Assembly (NCBI GenBank): GCA_907163375.1
Contig: CAJQUW010006815.1
Span: forward strand, 124,001-188,000
DNA length: 64,000 bases
From: Prostheceraeus crozeri
Lineage: Eukaryota; Platyhelminthes; Polycladida; Euryleptidae
Direction: 5' to 3'
Under the pieces are notes generated by a model that saw nothing but the letters and a program-made list of their open reading frames with translations, had not been told where the DNA came from and did no database searches. The translations under genes and the position numbers were made by a program. This document shows, piece by piece, positions 53,931 through 64,000 of the stretch; position 1 is the stretch's first letter; every line of letters begins with the position of its first letter.

Positions 53931-56740
53931 GAATTCACAACAGCATTAGAAAGTTTTTATCCTTAGTTGAGACCCGGACTGCAGTGTGTAAAATGTTTTA
54001 TGTGACAGTCTTTTCACAAACGGTGAAGTGTAAATTCAGAGTGAATACATCTGTTAGGTATACATCAACTTTGGATGTGAAGTAAAGCGAATTATGTTAG
54101 ATGTACATAATGAATTGAATATTAGACAACGCATGCAAGTTTTTGACGACTTGAGTGTGTCATGAAAAACCCCAAGTCTAAGTTTAACATGTTGGATATA
54201 AAAAGATGAGATGGATAGGAATAAGTATTGAATGGAGTATGACCTTGTGTTTCATGACAACATGGTTTCAAAGTAATGAAAGACGTAGCGGTAAGAGTGT
54301 GTAAGTTAAACGTTGGTCATCAAGTTTCACGTCAAACACAAAGACGAAAACAATCATCAACAACTCAATCCTATGTCAACTAGATGTGACGTTCAGTTTT
54401 GCTAATCATTGAATGAGAGATACAAGTGAAAGACGATCACATGAAACTCAAAACTTATCAATGTACAAGAGTTCTGGAACTAAAACCCACTAAGTGGTGA
54501 AGTCAGCACAGAGCGCAAAGGCTTCTAAAGTGCTAACATTAGACATGAATGATAACGTTATTCTTCCAAGTTATATGATCAATGATAATCATGAGGTATG
54601 AAACTCTGCAGTATTAGCTACATGATTAAAAGTAGATACAAAGCAATGTAGAAGCGAATGCGTTTTACTTGTTGAATTAATGACACAACAGTGAATCAAC
54701 TAGAATAAACGCTCATCACGTTTTATAAATGTTTGGTGGGATCAGTGAAGTATGGGAAGGATGTTTGCATCAAATTGAAAGTAAGCAGTAACTAACTCGT
54801 GTACTCAAAACAGAAATTCAGGTTTACTAAAAGCAGTCTTCTACTGCACTGAGACTGAGAGTTTAGAATGTTGTTATGAAAACAAGTGTTCACCACAGCA
54901 CTAGAAAGTTTTACTGCACTGTGTAGGTTGTTTCACAGTGTTAAAAGGTCTTTTAGTAAGTACTACAGTGTTGAACGTTTTATAAAACCAGGTAAAGTCT
55001 TGTCACAAACGTTGAGTGTGTGAGGGCTAGCCATAAGTTCCATGACATTTAATCACGTTGGTCATAGCACAATTCCTAAAGTCCATAATCCAAGGGTAGG
55101 GTCATCTACGGTTGGAATTAGGGTTTTATATCACACACGTTAACCGTTAGTGTAGAATACGTGAAGCACATGTTCGCTTAAAAGTCTAAACGTTAACGTT
55201 GAAATAAGTTTTGTAAGAAGTTAAAAAACATTGACATGATGTTCTGAAAGTAGAAACTTAGCGAACGTTGAAAAAAGTTTTATGAAATGTTTCTGCAGTC
55301 ACTATCGTTAGCGTAGCAGCTTTACTAAATGTGTTGTTTGCCTTTATCAAATTGAATTCGTGTGTAGACTGTTTTGTAAATAAAGACAGATTTCATATCG
55401 TTGATGAGAGATAGTTACATGCTCATTATGTTATACACTTAACATTTGATGCAGTCAGCTGAAAGGTGATTGATGCATGTTCAATAGAAAAGTTGAATAC
55501 ATTGTATGTATCTTAGTGATCGGAATAATAAGCGTGTAAAGAGTTGATTAGGAAAATATATAATAGTCAACGCATGAAAGTTTCGTGTTATCCAAGCTAG
55601 GAATATATGAACATCATTAATCAGTCAGTGTTGTACTTTAACATCCATGTTTTGTACAAGGTAGGATTCGTCGGACGTTTTATGATGAAAAGTTGGATAA
55701 ATTCATGAAGCTTTGAGTAACACACAAACCAAGTATTGAAACGAAAAGCACAAGTGAGAAAAATCAGTGACATTAAAGACTTACGTATATCATGCTAAAC
55801 ATAAGGTAATGATGATGGATAGGAATAAGCGATGTAATTAATGTCTTGTATCACATGTGTTTACTTATACGTTTTCTGAAATTAACATGGGGATAGAACT
55901 GTAAAATTCACCAGTATGACTTTTACAATGTGAAGCATCTCGAAGCTCTAGGTAGACAATGACCAAAGAGTAAATAAAACCTAAGTGAAATACAGGGTCA
56001 TACAGAGGTTTAGGATTATACAACGCTTGTAGTGTTGATGTGAATGTTGTTCGACAGATTGGAACCGTTAAATGATCTGCTGATATGATTTACAGTTAAC
56101 AAGAAAATCAGTAAGACGAGTGATAGGAAAGCGACTTCACAAATGCAGACAAGTGAAGACTCTACTAAATGACTGCATGTACGGATTTTATCATCCATCA
56201 TCAAAGTGAATTTAGTTCAAGCGAGTTACATGAATGTTAAAAGTTGTACGCTGACAGAGACATAAGTTTACTAAATTATACAACAAAACTCTCAAATCAC
56301 TAAATCCATAGGATAGGTGTCCCTGTGTTGAGATTTAGGGATTTAGCGTTTTAAAAGTGTAAGTTACATAGATAAATCACTAAGCCCATGGCATAGTCAA
56401 CCCTATGACAAGACTTACCGTTTTATATGATCCATGTGAGCAATATCTGTTCGTGTAAGATGTGACTCAATGAGTTTAGTCAGATAATGTATCATCAATT
56501 TCATTCACTTGGTTATATGAAGAAAATGTGAGATAGAAGTGAAAGCGATCTCATAAAGTTTAGAACACATAGTAGTAACATTGTAGGAATAAGTAAAGTG
56601 AAACGTTATGTCGTATGAAATGAGTGATACAAGACTAGCTCACATTGAAATGAATTGCTAGTGTAACAAGAAGCTGTGTGGGTTTCAATAAACTTACATG
56701 TACATACTGTGTCGTTTTCTTTTCACATAAAGTTAGGCTT
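53931..56740. other. Non-coding, repeat-derived, C-poor
   Basis: No ORF over 65 codons with recognisable content. Words such as AAAGTTTTA, GTGTGTAA and AACGTT recur loosely, and CAC(T/C)AAATC/CATAGG phrases repeat at 55075-55110, 56290-56320 and 56370-56410. It looks like an old, diverged tandem array continuing from 53582. Confidence 0.45.
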
Positions 56741-56744
56741 CAAA

Positions 56745-57500
56745 CAGAGTGGATTGACTTAGTAATAAAGTTACAACCATTTTACTGTTTGTAAAGTTAG
56801 GAATAATATCAGAATCATTTCAGTGTTTGTAAGATAGGTAAAGTACAAAATAAAGTCGTGACCATGTCACTGTTTGTAAAGTTAGGAATTTTGTCAGAAT
56901 CATTTCAGTGTTTGTAAGGTAGGTAAAGTATAAAATATTGTCACAAGCATTTTACTGTTTGTAAAGTTAGAAATAAAGTTGTTGTTTGTTAAGTTTGTAA
57001 GATAGGTAGAGCATAAAATAATGCTAGAATCATTTCAGTGTTTGTAAAGTTAAAGATAAAGTTGTTGTTTGTTAAGTTTCTAAGATAGGTGAAGCATGAA
57101 ATAAAGTTAGAATCATTTCAGAGTTTGTAAGATAGGTAAAGTATAAAATAATGTTAGAATCATTTCAGTGTTTGTAAAGTTAGAGATAAAGTTGTTGTTT
57201 GTTAAGTTTGTAAGATAGGTGAAGCATGAAATAAAGTTAGAATCATTTCAGAGTTTGTAAGATAGGTAAAGTATAAAATAATGTTAGAATCACTTCAGTG
57301 TTTGTAAAGTTAGAGATAAAATTTTTCTTTGCAAAGTTAGAAATAAAATTGTTGTTTGCAAAGTTAGAAATAACGTTGTTGTTTGCAAAGTTAGAAATAA
57401 AGTTGTTGTTCGTAAAGTTAGAAATAAAGTTGTTTGTAAAGTTTGAAGTAATGCTAAAATCATTTCACTGTTTGTAAAGTTAGAGGTAATAGGTTTAACA
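56745..57500. repeat. C-depleted tandem repeat array
   Basis: Built from GTTTGTAAAGTTAG, TTTGTAAGATAGGTAAAG and AGAATCATTTCAGTG. A 130-bp unit is repeated almost exactly at 57040 and 57170. From 57300 it collapses to a 27-bp unit (GTTTGCAAAGTTAGAAATAA) present about five times. The plus strand has very few C. Open frames on the minus strand here are repeat artefacts. Confidence 0.85.
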
Positions 57501-57707
57501 AGCACGTTAGAAAGTAGACTGTACTGAGATCTAGGGATGTGATGGTCACATTAGAATTCAAGTGATTGAATGTCATCTTAATGAAGATAGAAATGTGTTT
57601 GTGGCTGCATGTGGTGCAAGTTTGGCTTCCCTTCATTCCATTGCATCATTTATCCTTCCCCTCTGCATTCCATATCCGAAGATGTGTTGCGGCCTTGGGA
57701 TCGTGAT

Positions 57708-59225
57708 ATGGAAAGTGAAAATAAGGATTCGTTTCTAATTTACTTACCCAGTAATGCTTCTATGAATAAATTTCCCAAAAATAAACCATCAGACCATCGA
57801 GTAGACTTAAATCGTCCATTACTTCTAGAAGGTGAATGGGAAGTAGGTGTTTCCAGCATTTGTTATGATAGTAATATTCAGAATGTGAATGAATTGGAAG
57901 AAATGGTATTGACTCCTCGCAACCATGATGGAATAACGATGAATAGTGCATTCAAGTTTCCATACAATTTAACATCAGATGGAAAGTGGACTTATGAATG
58001 GAATCAGTTAGAATCAGATTATTATGGATCATCAGATGAAGACAAAATCATTAAGGCATTCAATAGTGGCAATGCTTCTATTATGAAAAATAATGGTCAT
58101 AAAGTTTATGAGTTTACTATCTATGAATGGCATGGGAGACACTTCTATCGTTTTCACTCTTTTACTAAAGGCCTTACATTGAGGTTGGATAATGAGTTCT
58201 ATCCACATCTCGGTTTTGGACACAGTCTGCATCTGACATCAATTGCTACTGCAAATGTTACAAAAATCTATTCAAACCGAATAAGCAAATTTCAATATAT
58301 ATTTGAAATATTTGATGAAGATGTTGTATAATGCGAAGAACGCATCATTTTGAAAAAGCGTGGTGTTCAACCTTTATCACTTATTGAGTTAGTAAAACGA
58401 TGGAATGAGACTGTGCGTAAGAAGTATGGAGAGAAAGTCATGGCGGACAAAAATAAGTTGGTCATTCAGAAATATAATGACAAACTTACAGTTTATTTCT
58501 CTCCAACCTTGCATCATTTTGTAAGACATGTATCGCCTATTATTGGAAGCGGTTTGGTTTATGCTTCTCATGAATATCGCACTAAAGCTGATTCAGTTAA
58601 TGATGAATGGTGGGTGGACATCCATGGTGATCGCATCAAGAAAATTTACCAATCTTATCAAGAAACTAAAGTTAGTATCAATACAATGCCGCGTCTATAC
58701 AATACAGTTGAAAACTTAATTCGTGTCATAAATCCATATATACAACATAAGTTGAAGCAAGTGGTGAAAAGTAGATATGATGCAAAGGCACATCACATTT
58801 CGTTTTCAATTAAAAATCAAAGTGCTGTTCTGAAACTGGGTGATCACATTCAATGTCAATTGAGTAACAATTTGAAAAACTCTGGCTTTTCATTGCTACA
58901 AGATAAGTTTGCTACTTCATACACGATTGGTGTATGAATACCAATGACAATTGATAAACATGAACAACATCTGTACATTCAAAGTGATCTGATTTCACAT
59001 ATTTCTGTTGGTGAAAAAAAAGAATACATTTTACGTAATTTCATTCATGATAAAGACGCTTCCTATGGAATCGTTGAGAAGATGTTTAAGCCTATTTTCT
59101 ACCATCCTGTTGTCGAGCAAACTATCCCGTCTATTTCTCTCAAAATTACAAATGGTTTACATGAGTGCATCCATGTGAAAGATACTAAATCCCTCATAAC
59201 TTTAGTGTTTCGCGAAACAAGGTGA
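57708..59225 (+). pseudogene. LPSNAS-type structural protein 2 (copy B, inverted)
   Basis: Close relative of 40383-41903 on the opposite strand. It starts at the same MESENKDS codon and keeps FLIYLPSNASM, LEGEWEVGVSSICYD and the end part. It has the same TAA after FDEDVV (58329-58331) with the frame open on both sides, plus its own TGA at 58935-58937 (after TIGV). Homology with copy A begins essentially at the ATG: the 5' flank is unrelated. It is convergent with PolB-B, with the same palindromic poly(A) arrangement at 59240-59253. Confidence 0.7.
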
Positions 59226-59239
59226 AGTCATTGTAAAAT

Positions 59240-59253
59240 TTTATTGAAATAAA
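59240..59253. terminator. Bidirectional poly(A) signal (copy B)
   Basis: TTTATTGAAATAAA gives AATAAA on both strands between convergent LPSNAS-2B and PolB-B, as at 40354-40367 in copy A. Confidence 0.5.
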
Positions 59254-59470
59254 AAGATATGTATGAAAAGTGTTTTGAAGAAGTGTTGACAAAGTGGGAA
59301 AGTCTTTTCACAGATATAGTGGGAATGAACTGACTGTAGGCATATATTCACAAGAAAGTGCAATCTAAAGCGATACATAAAGCAACAATGAATATCAACA
59401 AAAAACATCATCAAAATACTGATTTAATAATGAATCTATTTACACATCTCCTGAATGTGGTAGTGTGAGT
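59254..59470. other. Intergenic between convergent element genes
   Basis: Related to 40204-40353 of copy A in inverted orientation (for example GACTGTAGGCATATATTCACAAG). Non-coding. Confidence 0.5.
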
Positions 59471-62092
59471 TTAATTTTTTTGCGTGGTGATATGTTTGTG
59501 CCAGGATGTCCATGTGGAAGAGATGTTATGTCCTATCCAACACCTCTTATCCTCCCACGCTGAAAGTGCTCGCTTCCTAAATGTATGAGTTTTCACCTCA
59601 TGTATCTTTGATCTTAAGATGCTCATGTTGACGAACGTTATGTTCTTTTTTATGTAGACCATCTTATAGGCCCTATGTTTCATATTTACAACAATCGATT
59701 TAGATATGCCTTTTGCGCGCTTAATACTGTCACTGGAGTCTTTTGGTTTCATAGAATACATTTTAGGACAAAAGAATCATTTCCTTAATTTCCTTTCCTG
59801 CCATTTCATCTTTAAAGCATCCTAATTTTGCTTTATTTTTAGTAGAGTATAGTGGGTGATCTGTAGGATAATTTGATGTATCAAAATATTTTTCTAAAGA
59901 TTTTCCTACTTCATTGAAATTTAACTCTTTCTGAGCTGCGATACTTAAAAAGAAGCTGTCGGTATCACCACCCAGCAAACGCACGTCTTTAATTAGAGGG
60001 CATGGTTTTAATATTCTGTAAAAGAGTTGATACATTTCAAGCTTGGAATAATCTTACACAGCTTGTCCAATGTAGATGGGCTTGCACAACTCTACTTCTG
60101 ATTTTATCATTTTAGCACCAACCAACTTATCATCTATAATATCTCTATCAATAAAGAGAGGTAATGTCGCTAACTTTCGAAATTTATCATTACGATTCAC
60201 AAGTTTATAGTTTATACGTTTTCTAACATCCTCCATCGTCTTACCAAAAAGAATATTATTCTTATATTTATAGAAATCCTTTTCAAAATTATTTTGGGCT
60301 AGTGCACGTTTCTGGCTGCTACTATCAATATAAGGTTTCAGAAAGGCTTTCTGTCTAAATTTGATAGTGCGGCGAACTGTTTTTAAAATCATCCCCATTT
60401 CTAAATAACATTTTAAGATAGAGAAGTGGACTAAATAATTTTCTTTATCAAATTGAGTAAGCGAAAGTTTACGGCAAGGCTTATACTTGGGCTGTCCGCT
60501 CACTTCTAAATCTTTATGAAATTGTTTCATAAAGTCCGAAAACATATCTTCAGTCACTTCGCCTGATTCGGGTGCAAGTGGAAAATCCACAGTTTTATTT
60601 TTAATACTATTTGGATAGATGAGATCTATCTCAAAATAATATCTCCAGTCACCATTATCTGGAATAGCTAGTATGTTTGAAGGGTTGGAGAAATGCTGAA
60701 TTTCATTATCACCCAACCAGCTAAACTCAGAGTGAGGTAGAGGTTTGGACAGTGAACTACCATATAAATTTTTCTGGTCATAGTACTTAAGATGAATCTG
60801 ATCATCATCTACTATTTTTGATTTTATTTGATGCCTATTTACAAATGTGAGACCACTGCGAATTCCTCGTTCAAATAAATTATACATCTCTGGATCTTGC
60901 AATAGATGGATGGTCTCTCCAGTCATTTTAAAAGCAGACTGGAATGACATGGCTGGAAGACTGACAACGTGGATAGGATCTAATTTATATTCTTCTAATG
61001 CCACTCGTCGAAACTCCTGAAATACATCAGCCAGTAAAAATACATCTAATTTTAGATAGGCGATCATATAATCGCTAAACGTTTGACAGTCAAATTTTGT
61101 CCATGCAACTTGAGCATGATTGTAATCTTTTACCTTGCATTCTACACCAGTCAAATCATTTTTAAATTTGTCTATTGATGGAAGAGAAGTCTCACTAAGA
61201 TTAGAAATGTTATCAAAGTATGCATATGGAAACACTCCTTTGCGTGTGATGACTTCATCCGTCAAGTTAGGATATTGTTTCTTCAAATTTTGAGTTAGTG
61301 GAAGAGACTTAAGATTTTGAACGAGAGATACTAGTGATGAAATCATGAATTGATAGGAATCTAAAAATTTTGTCAAAATAGACATCTTATATACTTTTGC
61401 GGTCATGGCCATGAACTTTTCTCTCGTTTGAGCTATTACACTTAACTTCCGCTCTTTCATTTTTCCTAACCCACCTTTTATTATCATATGACTGTCATAA
61501 CCTTTGAAGTTATGAAAGATAACGGGTAGAGTACGCCGTTTCAGTCTCAGTGAAACATTACATCTTGTGCATAGCGCGTTTCTAAATTTACCAGTGATGT
61601 GATCATGGTCGCGTACTTTCTTGATTTTATCTTCATCAAACGTTTTATTACATTTTGGGCAGACTTAACAAATTTCAAACTTTACTTAATCATCTGCTGA
61701 CATATTCAATGATCTGCGTTGGAGTTCACTATCATATTTTTGCTGAAATTTGACAGCGCTTTCGAGGAATTGTAAGAATTTATGTATACCATCCTCACCT
61801 TGCCAGGCGTACATTTTATTATTTTTATTTTTGAAGTAATTATGCCATACCTCATAACATGATATGGTTGCCGCTTTATGGGTGTTATCATCAATATAGC
61901 GTTATGTCAGCATAGATGACACGAAGAGGACTTAATTCATCACCTTTCTCTCTATATGAAAACTCTTTATCTTTGGGCATGCATTCCATTTGCAGTTTAC
62001 CTCGCTTACACCATTCATAATGTGTTTCAAATTTATCTTTTGACCAGAAGGGGCGCATACAAAGGTCACATATGAAATACTCTCCTCTTCTA

Positions 62093-63278
62093 TACCATTC
62101 GGCATTCAAGTTTCACAAACCGGCAATCAACTTTGACAAACCGGCATTCAACTTTGACAAAATGTTTCGGCATGTACACGTAGTAATATACTTTTATCAA
62201 CTTTTTCAAGTAATTACAATGTATGTTGATTACGCATTTGAAAATTTCAAGTACTCATAAAAATCGCTATGGAATCCCTCCACTGGATTGAACTGAGTGA
62301 GCGTGGTTCATTGAAAGAATCTTACATTTCAGAAGTTGCTAACAAGCAGTCGTTGTATTATACACCACACGAACTCAAGGAAGGAGCCGAATTGGTTCCC
62401 GAGCAATGACGAGGATTCGTAACTGTCGGGGAAAGAATATCAACATCATTTTAGCCGTTGATGACAGCGGTGCAATCATTCACCACGAGGCCTATGTTGG
62501 TGGAGCGGCGGCTCACTTCGTGGAGTTCATGACAGAATTGTCTGCTTTAATTGGAGGTGAGGCTTGTGTCATTTATATGGACAAAACCCCATTACACAGA
62601 TGTGGTGACAACTTTATTGGAGTCCAGCAGCAGCACGAGATTCAGAGATTCGATGCTCCTTACTCACCCCAGCTCAACCCAGTGGAGGGGTGCTTCAGTG
62701 TCCTCAAAGCCTGCATCAAACGTCAGCTGCAAGAATTTCAGCCAGAGTTGGATGCTGAAAATGCACGTGAAGCTGGACAATCTCTAGCTGCATATAGAGA
62801 AGGTCGTCTTTTGTAGTTGGTACCTCAGAGTTTCCAAGAACTAGCACGTGAAAAAATTCGAGGATTCTATCGAGAGGTACACCGTGTTGCAGCAAAGTGC
62901 GTGGCAAGAGAGCCTTTACAGTGACTTCCATAACCGTCTGTTGCCCAACGTTGCAGAAGTTAAGTTCTTCACAGTTGAAAGAATTTCTCCTCTTTAGAGT
63001 TAGAATACCATTGAAATTGAATTATAACTAGTGGGTTTGATGAGATAAAGCTGAAATTGTAATTAAGTATTAATTGCATACTTTGTTAACTTAGTGGCTA
63101 GATATACTTAATTTAGATAGCTAATTTAGTGATTAGATATAATTGATTAATGAAAAATCAATATAGTTACTTCTCAAAGTTGATAAAAGTATATACCGTG
63201 CCAAAAAAGTTTGTCAAAGTTGAATGCCGGTTTGTCAAAGTTGATTGCCGGTTTGTCAAACTTGAATGCCGAATGGTG
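62093..63278 (+). mobile_element. Tc1/mariner-like transposon, non-autonomous, 1186 bp
   Basis: Ends read ACCATTCGGCATTCAAGTTT on both sides (inverted), flanked by TA on each side (62091-62092 and 63279-63280). Removing the element and one TA rejoins the polymerase copy B text in register with copy A, which confirms the insertion. Each terminal repeat consists of three 21-base units (CGGCATTCAAGTTTSACAAAC-type). The interior has a transposase remnant only, so it probably needed help in trans. Confidence 0.85.
62406..62816 (+). pseudogene. Tc1/mariner/IS630-type DDE transposase, C-terminal part
   Basis: 136 residues. RGKNINIILAVDDSGAIIHH and VEFMTELSALI are the usual start of the DDE_3-like core. 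VIYMDKTPLHR holds the second catalytic Asp at the place of the family's MDNAxxH. PYSPQLNPVEGCFSVLK is the PYSPxLNPIE signature with the final catalytic Glu. The DNA-binding N-terminus and first catalytic Asp are missing: the 130 bases before the ATG (62270-62400) are partly coding-like but out of frame. It lies inside the inverted termini at 62093-63278. Confidence 0.8.
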
Positions 63279-63450
63279 TAGATGTCAAGTGGGAATGTAG
63301 TCGAGTCATTTTAGGAATACCACAGTAATGCGAATTTTCACTATCATTTTGATATACTAGCAAGAGATTGACTACCCGATCATAAGTTGATGAACGGTTG
63401 TTGTAGCGAACACACCTAACCCTTTGGCGACTAAAGCCAATTTCAAGTTG

Positions 63451-64000
63451 CCTGCTAGTGTTCTAATATTTTATTGGAAATCTTTTCTATATGCATCGTT
63501 GTCCTTTTTAGCTAAAACGATGCGTATGGATGCAATATGATATTTTGGGCACTCTTTGTTACACAATTTGATGATCAATCATTTTAATTGCATATTGAAG
63601 CGGTTGCTGAAATACTGACGCAAGTCTAAAAGTAATTAGTAATAGTCCTATATTATACATAGTTTGGCTTAGGTTTGCATCAATTCTTTCATTTGTTTCA
63701 CACCCAGACTAAAAGCAAAGCATTTTTCAGAAAACATATTCCATAATATACGATGTATATTCTATAGCGTCGAATGAAACAGCGTGAAACATTCTCCAAT
63801 GCACAGTCCTGGTTTTGAAGCGCATGTAGAACAATGATATAGGGATTCCTTCCTGATTCCACTCTCATAGAACATCCTGCATCGCTTTTGAGGACGTTTC
63901 TTGCTTGTTATCTGTAGAAGGAATCTTTTCGATGGAATGCTGTAGAGGCTCTGAGAGACTACTTTGATGACGTGATTGACGGCGATTTCGTTGTCTGGGA
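63451..64000. other. Non-coding right flank
   Basis: No gene recognised. A single CTGACGCAAGTCTAAAAG (about 63617) resembles the motif arrays at 15011-15345 and 20985-21275. No clear homology with copy A polymerase beyond 63450. Confidence 0.45.

Larger units (their letters stand above)
59471..63450 (-). pseudogene. Protein-primed DNA polymerase B (copy B), decayed and split
   Basis: Inverted relative of the copy A polymerase. Pieces in gene order (descending): 63450-63281 (VNLL, HYCGIPK), then a Tc1/mariner insertion, 62090-61891 (CDLCMRPFW, VIYADI), a degraded stretch to 61490 (HNFKGYDSHM is readable), 61487-60054 (YLKLDVFLLADVF, YYDQKNLYGSS, NNILFGKTMED), 60035-59763 (GGDTDSFFL) and 59761-59471. 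Stops and shifts break it at least near 61890, 61670, 60054 and 59762. Exonuclease and polymerase motifs are still legible. Where copy A has TAA after ETIHLL, this copy has Q, showing that stop is private to A. Both ends of homology (57.7 and 63.45 kb) are internal to the element, so this is a fragment. Confidence 0.8.

Noticed and set aside
57290..57505. Repetitive 71-codon minus-strand ORF rich in TTLFLTLQ
   Set aside because: Direct translation of the 27-bp tandem repeat.

Overview
The window looks like a piece of a marine deuterostome genome, most likely an echinoderm or hemichordate. This is inferred from AT-rich, gene-poor DNA with many dispersed repeats, frequent TAGGCCTA-like words outside the large elements, a DEG/ENaC-family channel exon, and several invertebrate-type transposons. 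No prokaryotic operons, rRNA or CRISPR are visible.

Layout. (1) 1-30.7 kb is host DNA. It holds one convincing host gene exon (DEG/ENaC channel, minus strand, 8537-9466), a broken non-LTR retrotransposon (11.5-13.5 kb), a second LINE 3' fragment (15.5 kb), a candidate 6.3-kb element bounded by inverted arrays of TGACGCAAGT-type motifs (15.0-21.3 kb), several MITE-like inverted repeats and a (TA)n tract. (2) 30.7-47.43 kb is a large partial Maverick/Polinton-type element (copy A). It starts with a repeat-rich poly-C terminal region, then a set of small, separately promoted genes whose 3' ends carry histone-type stem-loops, a conserved non-coding block with tandem repeats, a protein-primed DNA polymerase (PolB) with several disabling changes, two related LPSNAS-type structural proteins, a plus-strand trio (two paralogous small proteins and an overlapping TBP-like protein), then a minus-strand structural cluster: adenain-like protease, F54H12.2-type capsid-like protein, a basic pVI/core-like protein, and the C-terminal half of a chromodomain integrase. 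(3) At 47.43 kb a BEL/Pao LTR retrotransposon interrupts the integrase. Its gag, protease and RT are frameshifted and it is cut off at about 50.96 kb. (4) 50.96-57.6 kb is non-coding DNA related to the left end of copy A (same poly-C modules, a TATA box, the conserved block and tandem repeats, then 4 kb of C-poor tandem repeats). (5) 57.7-63.45 kb is an inverted partial second copy (copy B): a homologue of one LPSNAS gene and a decayed PolB. PolB-B is split by a 1.19-kb Tc1/mariner-like element (62093-63278) that has a TA duplication and terminal repeats made of 21-bp units.

How the genes fit. PolB would replicate the element by protein priming, the integrase would insert it, and the protease, capsid-like and basic proteins would build a virion. 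The TBP-like protein, the possible PC4-like proteins and the TATA-driven small genes suggest that the element carries its own transcription factors. No packaging ATPase is seen, and PolB, integrase and others are broken, so the copies here are relics. The most unusual signals are the TBP-like gene overlapping another reading frame, the histone-type 3' stem-loops repeated behind three small-gene units, an in-frame stop shared by both copies of an LPSNAS gene, and a conserved non-coding block-plus-tandem-repeat module in the same relative place in two related elements.
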